From the NCBI RefSeq assembly GCF_921293095.1, contig NC_060248.1:74345243-74409242 (forward strand): a stretch of 64,000 nt of DNA, in the 5' to 3' direction. Shown here piece after piece: positions 33,721 to 44,065 of this stretch (within the stretch, counting starts at the first letter, position 1; every line of letters begins with the position of its first letter). Source of the stretch: Ischnura elegans. Its lineage: Eukaryota; Arthropoda; Insecta; Odonata; Coenagrionidae. Position numbers and translations under genes: made by a program. Under the pieces are notes generated by a model, which was not told the DNA's origin, searched no databases, and saw only the letters and a list, made by a program, of their open reading frames with translations.

Positions 33721-34664
33721 AAAATTAAGTTCGTGTTTCTTTTACCCTGCATTTATAATTTAGTTTGGAGGATGTCACTGCTGAGTAATGTTACAAGTGA
33801 AATCTTACTTTTACTCGTATTTAGATTTGACCATTCACTTAATTTTCTACTTTGAGATCTTTACTTTCTTAACGTGATGCATCATTCCCGCTTGATCGGC
33901 CGAACTTAGTGCTTTCCATGTGATAATATTTGGTTAAAACATACATTGTCATCATTTAATTTTCAGGGTATGTAGAGTGTTCGGTCAAATTTCACCTTTA
34001 TAACAAGTAGAAAAAATATAGTTACCCTTGAAAAAATACTGGCGTAAATTTTATTGGCTTATATTCATGTGCGGATCGTCTGAATAACTTGAAAACCTCC
34101 TAGGGCTGTACGACCTTGTTGGGGTCACGGTTGGAACATAACAAATAAAAGTGACTTAACTATGTTCTCTATACCTAATGTCTTCATAAGTGACATTTTC
34201 ACGTGGAAATGTAGACTTTTTTCTAATTAAAAATATTTAATATAGAATTCCCTTATGCAAATTTTTATCTTGAGGTTGGACACAAATTATGGGGCCTAAG
34301 GGCAAAGTGATTCATAAATAAATCTTGCCATACCTAAAATGAAGTGCACAATAGTTTTTTTTCCGAGTTGCCTGTCAAATCTCACCAAAATCGCATTAGT
34401 GTTTGTGCTTTTGAGTTCAAAATGTCACCACTGAAGACTGTAGTGGTTCTGAAATATGTCTGGTTAATATGACTATTAATGGTTTTTAGGTAATAATAGG
34501 AACTCTAGCTTGATTGGTGCGTTTTAAGGGTCTGTAACATGTAATCTATAGCTCATGTCATTAAGGGACCGCGCTTATTTTTGCTAGCGTGCCTCATACC
34601 ACTGTCATTCGAAGTCTGATAAATTATCACTAAAATGCAATTTTATATCTCTATCTTCCCCGAG

Positions 34665-37043
34665 GCCTCTACCACGGCTGGCACCAAATCCGAAGGCAGG
34701 AAAGAGAGCCCCACTCAAGGAAAAGGTACAGGGGTTCCAGAGGCCTGGGTTCCAAATCTCGTCCACGATGATAATCCTAACAAAAGTGGAGAAAACGCAG
34801 ATAAGAATTTATCTGACCGTGTCAAAAACAAGAGCGCTGGTAAGAAAGGCGCGAGCATTGAAAGTAATAAGAGTCAACGAACATCCAGCAAAAATAATTT
34901 GGCCCAAGGAGCTACCCAAACATCTCAGACTTGCACGTTGCCTGGTAACTGTAATAAAAATTTAGGAAAAACGGTATCAGCGAGTAATTTAAATGAGAAA
35001 CCGGGCGGGCGTGGTAAGAAGAAGGCTGTCAAAGACCTAGGGCTTGGAGCAGAAGCCAGCGTACCGGAGGCTAAGTTGAAAGAAAAGTCCAAGAGCTCAT
35101 TGGAAAAGAGTGCTTCAACGGAGGATAATAGGAATAAGAGTGATCGTAAGAAGAAGGATGCTTTGGGCCAAAAATCGAAAGAATTGGAATCGCTGTTGAC
35201 GCCGACTCAGTTAATAGATAAATTGCGATGCGGAGTGACAGAGAGCTTGTCGGTGGAGCAAAGAGGCCAACGTTCCGAGGCGAAGACTGCTTTGAGAAAT
35301 TTAGTGGCTAAATCTTGCGAAAATTTAAAGATTTCTGCCGTTAAGGATGGCTCGGATAAAGACAAATGCAAATATTCTAAGAAAGAAAAATCCTTGGATC
35401 AAGTAATTGAAGAAGCTAAGACCCAATTGTTGCTAACAAAATCAAAGAAAAACTCGGAGCATTGTGAGGTAGAAAAAAATGTAGGTGATAAAAATGATTC
35501 TATTGGCGATGACAGTAAGAGAGGCTCCAACAAAAAGAGGAGGAGAGGTAACAGACGAAGAAATAGAAAGGCCCTTCAGCAAGAAACTGGTTTAGATGCA
35601 GAAGCGACGAAAGCAGTTGAAAACCACTGCGAGAACACGTTGGAATTTGGGAAAGGAGATACCCATCGAGAGAATATGATTGAATCAGTGGATATAGATA
35701 GCTCGGTAAACCAGAACGAGCCATTTAACGCCAAACTCCACGTTGAAAATCAGTCTATCTCGATGCCTTGTGCTCGCAACTCATTGCAAAACATTTCACT
35801 GGAGAAAAATGGAATCGCCGACAAGGCTCACGAGGATACTGCATCTAACCCTATTAAGTGTTCCTCAGAGTGTGGAATTTTTGAGATTCATGATAAAGGT
35901 GTTTCCGGAAAGAGGAAGAAAAGAAACAGGAAAGCAAAGGCTAGTAAGAGTTCAGAAGATGTTTTCCCTCTTAATATCAGCGGAGACCTATCTCACGTTC
36001 CAAAGTCCACTCTGTTATGCAATAAAATGATCGACAATAAGAAGCTTCCTATCCTAGCTGACGATATATCTTGCCAAGAAAACTACCGACAACCGTCCAG
36101 AAGTATTTCTGCAAAAACTCTTAAGGACTGTGATGAAGTAGAAAAATTGCCATCAGAAAACTGCACCGTAGAATGCAATCCTAATACGCATTTGACGAAG
36201 AAAAATTCTTCTATCGAATTTGAATTTTCTGTCTCTCCTCCTGAAACTATGGATGAACTGCACTGTGACCATGATGAACTTTTGGGGCCAGAAGATATCT
36301 CGTTAAACCTCGGATGTTCTTCTACAGTTGGTGAAATGGCGGCGCTAATATCTAGACGCATTAAAAGAGGTAAAAAGTCAAAATTGCAGAAGAAGCGTTT
36401 GGTTCAAGATAACCTCGGTTGTGAGATATTCGAAGATTGCAATCCTTTAAACGATGTCGGTGCTACCGGTAGAGGGTCTGAGAACGCTTCCTTCATGACG
36501 ATGGGCATTGGTTGTCGCAGTTCAACTATGGGGGATGAAGATATTGAAACGCAGCTTTTGATTCCGAGTTTATGTGAAGATCCATGTCCAGAAAGTATCT
36601 GTGATTATGAATTTGCTAAAATCAACGTCGAGGACAGTCCTTTTCGTTCAGTGGAAATACAATCATGCGAGGATAACATCGAGTCACATTTGGGTTGCGA
36701 GAAGCGTGTAGACACTGTGATTGAATTTGGAGAAAATTCTGGTTCCAGTTTCGTTCCCTTAGGGAGCCATTTTGGAAGCTCAGCCCATTCTTCCGTCATC
36801 GTTAATGCTCCAACTTTACCCAACCAGGGTATGATGTCTCAATATACTTCCATGTCGCTGTCGAGGACTTCAAATGAATCGACGCCAAGAACACCCCAGT
36901 CGACGGAATCTGGCAAGTCGACCTCTTCTTCTCCATCTGTCCTCAGTAAATTGATGCGTAGCTCCAAGAAAACACGAAAGTCAAAAGCCGCTGGCTCGGG
37001 TGGAGTATGCAGTCGATCTCCACCTTCGTGTGCCCTTCAATAG
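34665..37043 (+). CDS. Terminal exon of the same gene, Lys/Arg- and Ser-rich
   Basis: The acceptor TATCTTCCCCGAG ends at 34664 and the exon continues in phase 0 from 33268: ASTTAGTKSEGRKESPTQGK. It runs 792 residues to TAG at 37041-37043. Three strongly basic clusters look like nuclear or RNA-binding signals: KKRRRGNRRRNRK (about 35537-35575), GKRKKRNRKAKASK (about 35907-35948) and RRIKRGKKSKLQKKR (about 36355-36400). The tail is Ser/Thr-rich (SSPSVLSKLMRSSKKTRKSK). No enzyme or zinc-finger domain is visible. Together with the PAM2-like motif the composition suggests an RNA-associated scaffold protein. The gene is not recognised. Confidence 0.85.
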   Translation, partial: ASTTAGTKSEGRKESPTQGKGTGVPEAWVPNLVHDDNPNKSGENADKNLSDRVKNKSAGKKGASIESNKSQRTSSKNNLAQGATQTSQTCTLPGNCNKNLGKTVSASNLNEKPGGRGKKKAVKDLGLGAEASVPEAKLKEKSKSSLEKSASTEDNRNKSDRKKKDALGQKSKELESLLTPTQLIDKLRCGVTESLSVEQRGQRSEAKTALRNLVAKSCENLKISAVKDGSDKDKCKYSKKEKSLDQVIEEAKTQLLLTKSKKNSEHCEVEKNVGDKNDSIGDDSKRGSNKKRRRGNRRRNRKALQQETGLDAEATKAVENHCENTLEFGKGDTHRENMIESVDIDSSVNQNEPFNAKLHVENQSISMPCARNSLQNISLEKNGIADKAHEDTASNPIKCSSECGIFEIHDKGVSGKRKKRNRKAKASKSSEDVFPLNISGDLSHVPKSTLLCNKMIDNKKLPILADDISCQENYRQPSRSISAKTLKDCDEVEKLPSENCTVECNPNTHLTKKNSSIEFEFSVSPPETMDELHCDHDELLGPEDISLNLGCSSTVGEMAALISRRIKRGKKSKLQKKRLVQDNLGCEIFEDCNPLNDVGATGRGSENASFMTMGIGCRSSTMGDEDIETQLLIPSLCEDPCPESICDYEFAKINVEDSPFRSVEIQSCEDNIESHLGCEKRVDTVIEFGENSGSSFVPLGSHFGSSAHSSVIVNAPTLPNQGMMSQYTSMSLSRTSNESTPRTPQSTESGKSTSSSPSVLSKLMRSSKKTRKSKAAGSGGVCSRSPPSCALQ

Positions 37044-38083
37044 TTCCACGACGCTTCGATGAGAGCGTCACAATTTAGGTACGTGGTATCTGAAATTTTC
37101 TCGACGAACGCTTAGGATATAGAATTCTCAGGTTTGCAAACTGAGTTGTCAGCAGGATCTATGGTATTGATTGATCTATGGTACCATTCGGTTGATAAAA
37201 TCAAGGATTCTACATCCACTCTAGGGGTGTGTTTTTCATTTATATCGTTAAATTTTGTTATTAATCCTAAGCTGTCGGAATCATGTTTAGGATTACCCAA
37301 GGGTTGTTAACTTATGCATTGAAAGTTGATACAAAGAAGTATTTTATGAAGATGGAATTGTGTAGCTTTTCCACAGATGCGACCAATTCCTCAATCATAA
37401 TAATTTTTGGCTCTAAAATAATTTTAATCGTTCACTTTGTCTTCTATTTATGGCCCATCGGGGGTTGAAAAGACTTCTCCCCTTCTTTTGTTATATGTAA
37501 TTTTTTAAGTTGATGCTACATTGATTTTGATCAGCATAAGATTTTCATCATATTAAAGGTGTGAGTAGTTTTGATTAAAATGTGTTATGACACGATATAA
37601 AACGCATTTTCTCAAAGCAATGATACTGTTTCTAAAAGATAATTTAACGATCCAAAGCGCATTTTCTGCGCTCTGTGAAAGTTTACCTTCCTGAATTTTC
37701 TATAAAGTTATGTTACTACTTTTGTTTATGATAAGACGGCACTTAAGCCATTTTCTCAAGGCAATAGAAACCTATGGTACACTACTGTGCCTCTGTGACA
37801 CCATGCGCTTGGCGTCTTACGTAAGTTCATGATGAGATATTTATATCTTCGATATTCAACTAGAATCTCAAAAAAATGCCACTCTTCTTTTACATTACTT
37901 ACAATGAAAACGTTTTTCAGCTTCTACGTTCCTAACACTTGCCCTGCGAAACCTCTGTCTATACAAATGATTAAGTCACATGCGAAGTTTAAAAAAGTTT
38001 TATTTAAACTGATAATACGCATATACAAGACAATGCCATGATATGGTATAAAAAAGTTATTACTGTGGTTTTGCAATGTTAGG
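37044..38083 (+). other. 3' UTR and flank of the large gene
   Basis: T-rich sequence after the stop codon without exon signals. Possible poly(A) signals are ATTAAA at 37552-37557 and the more distant AATAAA at 38570-38575. Short frames here (37283-37468, 37829-38041) have no features. Confidence 0.45.
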
Positions 38084-38146
38084 CAGTGCGGACGGGCCCG
38101 CAAGGGGGGGGGGCGCCCCCTGAGCCCCCCGTATGTATCCGCCACT
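38084..38146 (+). mobile_element. Mini hAT-type remnant (63 bp)
   Basis: CAGTGCGGACGGG...GTATCCGCCACTG with a central GGGGGGGGGGCGCCCCC block. It is essentially only the two ends of a MITE joined together. No target duplication was seen. Confidence 0.55.
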
Positions 38147-38834
38147 GATCCCCGTTGCATGAAATCCTCAATCAATACACATTTTTGCTACTCAAACACG
38201 ATATTAATAACCTTTCCGTTGTTGAAGGTTCGTTTGCAATTTTGGCTTCGTTTGCTTGGTGATATTTGGTGGATTCATTTTTGTGGTTGTAGCTTCGTCT
38301 TGGATGCGTCCTATTGAAATATCCAACTTATCTAATCTCGAACCGCAATGATTTAAAATATCCATTTCTCTTATCGGCGTAAAGGTCGAGGCGTGTCAAA
38401 GCTGAAGACATTCAGCAAGTTTGTGGTTGTCGCTCCACAGTTCACATTTGGCGGGAGAAAATAAAGAGAAATTGAAAAAGTTCGAGGGTGTGAAGGATAA
38501 GGTTTAAGTTCCTAGTTGCTAAAATTATTCTTGGTGCATGGCAATAATATCAAAAGGGGAAGTACATACAATAAATAAATAGTGGTTTGGAGATTTCGAG
38601 TCTTGTAGACCAGTTCTTATTCATACCGTAATTTGACTAAATTCCTAAAACTCTTTTCTCATCTGCAATCATACATATCTTTTTACTATAGGGACCTGCA
38701 GACGAACGTTTTTTCTCGAACTCTCCTCTCATGAATACCTGAGTTCGTGCTGGTACCCGAACGGATTACGAAACAGGGAAAATCCCTTCGAAAGATTCAA
38801 CTCGCTCCCGGACCCACACTCTTTCTTTCCTATA

Positions 38835-39075
38835 GGCCGTTTTACAGGGGTGCACGTAATTGCGCAATCTGACCGTTGTACGAAGTCAACGCAGTCAAAG
38901 TTGTGTCGTGTAAAGCGGTTAGTTGCTATAACGCATAAGAGAATGCATGAATGGGAGGGAGATGTCAAAATAGTCCCTGTTTTAATGTCGCTCGTGCATT
39001 CGCGCAATTGCACGACATAAACAGAAATTCATTCTGCTCTAACCAGTGCAATTACGTGTCCCGTGTAAAACAGCG
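38835..39075. mobile_element. MITE with GGCCGTTTTACA ends (about 241 bp)
   Basis: Ends GGCCGTTTTACAGGGGTGCA, then CGTAATTGC, and GCAATTACGTG, then TCCCGTGTAAAACAGCG are inverted repeats of about 35 bases. The flanking TA on both sides suggests a TA target. It is non-coding. Partial relatives lie at 10163-10190 and 59033-59220. Confidence 0.65.
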
Positions 39076-40557
39076 TAATTAGGGTTGTTCGAGGGCTGGG
39101 CTAGGAAGAAAAACGGCAAGTCAATAATGGCGTTCCAAGAAAAAATTTGCGCAGAAACTCGTGAAATTAACGCGAAAATTAGCATGAAACTTGGGTACAC
39201 GCAGTATCGTACTCAATTTTTTCATGCTCTTTTGTGTTTTGTCATCTCAACCGGTGAATCGTGTAAGAAGTCATCTCCGGGTGAAAAATAACATGGATGC
39301 AGTGTCTAATTGGGAAGTTCACTCGGGAAAAGACGTTGATGCCGTCTAAGAAACTAACCCAATTTCAGTACCGTGAGGGTGGCAGTTTGCTATTCAGTAT
39401 TGGTTATTCAGAAGAAGGATAGATGGCGTCGAGTTCGCGTCAATTCTTTTCTCTGCCTCAGACCACGGTCTTAGAAAAAGAGACCTGTGAAAGTAGTTTT
39501 TTGAAAAGTGCTTGATTTAAATGTATAACTATTAATTTTACGAGCCTTAAATCCGGCATGAAATAAATTTGGCATGATGTTCAAGATAGTATATTATCTA
39601 TAACCGTGATTCCACCTTATATTGCAATACCATTACTCAAAATAAGATTAAGTAATGAAAGTTAATTATGACTTGCTAGCATGCCAGTAAAGATTTTTTA
39701 AGGAATTTTATGGAGCACAATATCGGGGTTTCAACATTTTTTTCTGTACATGCCCGGTCGTTATGCCACAGCTTTAATCTATCTGCGTACTGACTAGTGA
39801 TACAATACATGCACATTTGAGACTAGAGATGGGTGAACGTGACGTTCTTATTGCGTTAATGATTTTCCAGCTTTACTGTGTGCCTCACTCCGTTTTTAAC
39901 GTATCTTTAAATCAAAATAATGACTGTACTAAGTGCCTTCATTTCTTTGCCAGGTTGCTGTTTACTTCAAACCATTTTATTTGAAAATGAAAGGAAGATA
40001 TCATTCTTCTAGCTGAAGACTTTATTTGAGTTTGTACTACTTAAGTTCATTATTCTTTTAAATTATTTTTTACGATCAATTTAGTTTGTTCATTCAATGT
40101 TCTCCTGCTTTTAGGGAAATAAAAATTATACATTTCTCTTATTTCTAATCATCGTTCTTTGCTTCCAATGTATTTTCTCTATGTTTTTGGATTCAATATT
40201 TTTCGCACGATATCAATAAATCACTGTGTTTTCGATTACCTGACTTGCATTATTTCTTACTTGTTGCTGTAATTTTATCCAGAGGAATATAGGAACCAGG
40301 AACTCTGATGTATTGGACGGACGCAAAATAGTTTAGTTACCATTCCCACCAGCTATTTGGGTTCCATGAGCGAAATTGATTTCCTTTGTCCATCAGCATT
40401 TTTCTTTAACGAGAAGTGAGCTTTTTTTGTTACCTCAGGAAACCATAAGTCTTTCTCAATTTGAATTCCAGATGCACGGTAGCAAGTGAATACAAGTGGG
40501 ACCCTATTGAAAATCATTTTATTTTGCGGAATGAGATTTTTTGGCGTAAGCTAGATT

Positions 40558-40936
40558 GTGAAATCTTCAGTTATTTACCATTAAATCAGCCGGAGCTATT
40601 AAGGAGGCATGCGTATCTCCACTGCATAAACGCTCGACAATCTCCGACCGAATCAAATCGTAGCCACCGAGAGACATGGCTACGATCAAATCCGCTGATT
40701 TAGTACTACTAGGGGTATTAGATGAGCGGATTTGATTCGGTGGGAGATGGTTGAGCGTTTGTGCAGTGGAGGAATCGATATCCATGCCTTCGGAACAGCC
40801 CCGGCTGATTTAATGGTGAATAACTGAAGATTTCACAAATCCGCTCATCTAGTACTACTAGGGCTATTAGAGGAGTGGATTTGATTTGGTGGTGGATTGT
40901 TGAGCGTTTTTGCAGTGGAGGTATCGGTATGGCCGG
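40558..40936. repeat. Inverted plus direct repeat cluster
   Basis: 40558-40658 and 40730-40836 are inverted copies (AAATCTTCAGTTATTTACCA, CACTGCA-AACGCTC, CCGAATCAAAT). The block 40688-40785 (AAATCCGCTGATTTAGTACT...) recurs in direct orientation at 40837-40936. The unit has therefore been copied three times with one inversion. It is not related to the other elements seen here. Confidence 0.7.
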
Positions 40937-41301
40937 TTGGAATTTCGACTTAAGATGTTGGTAGGATTGTGTCAGTAGTTTTGCTGAATTAATATGTCCA
41001 AATAATGAGCAAACGAGTAGAAATTTGTGGTATATATTATTATAATGCGTTAATATGCTGGGTATTTATCCGGAAATTTCGGGAACTTCTGTGGTCGTAT
41101 CCGCCTTATTGCAACCATCCATTGCGGCAATATCATTGCAAATGGAGACCATCTGTTTCCTTTTCCTCTATGTGATTCAGGAGATCTTATGCCTTTATCG
41201 TATGTTAAATAATTTATATCCTCTAAGTTTTGTGGAAGTATAGTGACAATATGGCTTAAGACTGCTCCCTTATTTATGAAAAATTAAAAATTGCTGTCTA
41301 G

Positions 41302-41461
41302 GAAGCTGTACCTGCTGTTGATAATACAGCTGTTCAGAAAAAAGCAATCATTTTAAGGCCACAAGGACCACAAGGATTGAAACATTTGACTATTGAAAAC
41401 CTAAAATTAATTCCTTCCTCAGGGTTTGCAGCTACATCTATTGCTGAAGAAGCGTACCCAA
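41302..41461 (+). CDS. Orphan internal coding exon, unknown gene
   Basis: Between an acceptor (TTGCTGTCTAG, ending 41301) and a near-perfect donor (CCCAA then GTAAGTA, from 41462) lies an uninterrupted 53-codon frame: EAVPAVDNTAVQKKAIILR, PQGPQGLKHLTIENLKL, IPSSGFAATSIAEEAYP. It enters in phase 0 and leaves in phase 1. The composition is typical of protein and the other frames are closed. It has no ATG, so simple ORF calling misses it. No partner exon was found between 37044 and 47882. It may belong to a gene with long introns, or be an alternative exon of a neighbour. Family not recognised. Confidence 0.6.
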
Positions 41462-42059
41462 GTAAGTACCAATGTTGATGTTCGGGAAAATGAATTATTT
41501 TGTATTGACTAAGTAAATATTTATTACGGCCAAAAATATTTTACAGGAAAGAAAAATGTATTTATCCACCTAACTGTGAAAATTACGGCAGCATATCTCA
41601 GAGAAAAATAATTTAAAATATCTAATAAATAAGGGCCTCCTATCCGTGGTCAAAAATACTTACCTCATAAGTGGAGTGCACGATAAATGTATTGACGTTC
41701 CTTCCTATATGGGTTGTGCGCACGAAATAATTTTCAAAATAAACTAGTAGAGACTACTTCAACAATTCTATTCAGCTGTGGAATTTTCGCAACATGTACT
41801 ATCGGTCAAAATAGCATCTCCAAAAATTGTGGCGCCACTTCCGCTCCTAAACGAAATTTAATTTTATCGATTACTGTATGTTACTGTGGAACATAAACAT
41901 TAAAATCGAAATATAAGCACCATAATATCGGATGTTCGTCGATGTTTTGCGCTGCGCGACCCCTTCTCGAATGGTGAAACATGAAAGTGGGCTAATGAGC
42001 TTGAGAGTAAGCATATAATGTCTCTCAGGATTTCCACCGGGTTATGCTAACCATTTCTG

Positions 42060-42095
42060 CCGACGTTTCGATGAAATACTTTTTCATCGTCCTCG
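42060..42095 (-). other. Hairpin GATGAAA...TTTCATC followed by GAAACG
   Basis: On the minus strand: CGAGGACGATGAAAAAGTAT, then TTCATCGAAACGTCGGC. The stem is 42069-42076 with 42082-42089. The arrangement (CYGARGA, stem, CGAAAC) recurs at 20921-20948 and, looser, beside 17723. It probably marks the 3' tail of a retroelement type. Confidence 0.5.
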
Positions 42096-42200
42096 GGGCT
42101 GATTGAGGCATAGTCCTTAGCCAAGTTTTCAAGCATATCCCTCGTTCCGCAATTCTCGAATTAGTGCAAAGCGACAGCGCTACCTTCTTATGTACCTAAT

Positions 42201-42869
42201 AATAGGGTGGTTTCCTATTATTTTTTTATTGCCTAAATCGAAAGATTATTACTCCTGGAGTACGTATTTCACGCTTTTAGATTTTTAAATGACAAAATCT
42301 ATTTTTCGCGATTAAATGAAAAGTGAAAAATTTCAAGCGCGCGAAAACGCGACGCTTAAGTATGAATGCCGGGAAATCTCTCAGTGCGTCATATTTCTGG
42401 TTCCCCCTCCCGCCCGGTGAGGTGACCTTGAGGCGAGGCTTAGCGCTGATACGTCGCAGGCTGCTAGCGGGTAGCTTAGTACCCTGCTGGATGGTAGCGC
42501 TTGGCTTAAATAAGGATTATTCATACCTTATCAAACGAGGAAAACTTTCCGACCTTAGCCAGTTTTAATAAGTGATTATTAAGACATGTTTCCCTGAGCT
42601 CTGCGCCTCATGCATGCATTGGTAATTTCAGGCGATGTATAACTCCTATCCTCTCGTGTAGAAACTAGGTCCCTGTGACGTCACGTGGAGTGGCATCGCA
42701 TGGGCGCCAATCTGGTCCTTTTCAAATGAGGATAAAAATGGACCATTGCCATTCGTTTAAACCGGCATTTCTAAAACGAAATAATTTGTATATTATGAAT
42801 ACACTAATGGTGGGTAACGAGTCGCAATTATTGCCTTTTGTTTTCTTTGGTGAAGGAAACTACCCTATT
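42201..42869 (+). mobile_element. AATAGGGT-family MITE, copy C, intact (669 bp)
   Basis: Uninterrupted element with ends AATAGGGTGGTTTCC and GGAAACTACCCTATT. It is about 90% or more similar by eye to the outer parts of 18810-22427. Here GGCTTAAATAAGGATTATTC, then ATACCTTATC is continuous, showing the empty site of the 19126 transposon. It contains TGACGTCACGTGG, a palindromic CRE-like motif conserved in all copies. There is no conserved reading frame across the three copies. Confidence 0.85.
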
Positions 42870-43916
42870 TGGAAAGCTCATAGTAAATACGACGTCGTAG
42901 CTTAGGTTCAGGTTTTTGACGTGCGGGTAATTGCTGCGCCGACGTCATTTGCGGGCATTGCTGCTCTGTAAACCACGTGTAAATACTTGCCGTGCGTGTC
43001 TGATTAGGTAACATGAGAGCGATGAGAACGCCGTCAAACAACTTTGTTATTAAGTTCTGCCAGCACAAAATCTATGAGAGTCAATTGTATTTAAAGTGTA
43101 ATTTTAATCACATGTTGAAACGGCTTTTACTGAAGATATTAAAAAATACTCCGTGTGCCACAATGCAAAAAATCGTAAGTAATGATAAAAATTGTGTAAA
43201 ATCTTAGTTTATTTCAATTTAGTTTCTTCTTTTTGAATGCGAAAAATAACTAAAAATTCACATTTCAAAGCACTGTCACTGCATTTTAGGAAAAAACTCC
43301 TCAAATACGCTTTGTTCAGTAACCCGCATAATGTTAGTGTCCCCTTTTGAAAAACAGTGTATCGCTTGTGATATTTGTGTGCATTCAATTTCGCCTTTAC
43401 TTAACATCCGTTGAGTCGAGTTGTGACCTTGATTTATCAAAATTTCCAAAACTTATCAAAACTTCCAGCAAATCACATATTTGGAACTAAATATATTTCT
43501 CAGCAGACGTTTAAAAAAATTAATTTTTTTCATTACGTTCATTATAAGTTGATGAGTTAATGTGGATAAGTCACACTTACAAATATATGTTCTACGGTCT
43601 TTGTCCTTCTGTGTTATCCCCTTTTTAAAAATATTTTACATAACTGTGAAACTCGTAGGATAAATTCATGGAACTAATAGATTGATCTAAAATGTTGTTC
43701 CCTTTAACCTCGCTAAAATTCGATCAATTAAATGCATTCTTAGAATAATGACTACTTAAATAATCTAAAATTCAAGTACCTAAGTATATTAGCTATTATA
43801 ATTAAATAAATAAATCTGGTTTAAATTGGTACCAGGAATAGTCTTTTAATGAAGCTTATATAGCAAATTTGAGTCTAGAGAAGCTATAAACAGGGTGGAA
43901 TGGCTGTTTAACATTA

Positions 43917-44065
43917 GAAGGGGGCTGTAGCAGCCCCCCTAGATTCGCCTTAGATTTACCCCCCTTTGATTTACACTAGATAGAATGGTAAATTTTCCGA
44001 CCCTCACCACTGCTGGAATTTTTAATCCCACTTAGCCCCATGTCCCTATCCTGTATCCACCACTG
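43917..44065 (-). mobile_element. Miniature hAT-like element, relative of 6542-6691
   Basis: The reverse complement starts CAGTGGTGGATACAGGATAG, then GGACATGGGG and contains CAGCAGTGGTGAGGG and ATTCTATCTAGTGTAAAT, in the same order as the copy at 6542. The far end is truncated or altered next to an AGCCCCCCTAG block. Confidence 0.6.

Noticed and set aside
38270-38480. Helix-turn-helix-like reading (EDIQQVCGCRSTVHIWR)
   Set aside because: Only about 30 residues with a stop inside; too short to distinguish a transposase fragment from chance.
40461-40703. 80-codon frame CTVASEYKWDPIENHF with a possible acceptor
   Set aside because: Most of it runs into the 40558-40936 repeat and it lacks a donor in phase; no support for an exon.
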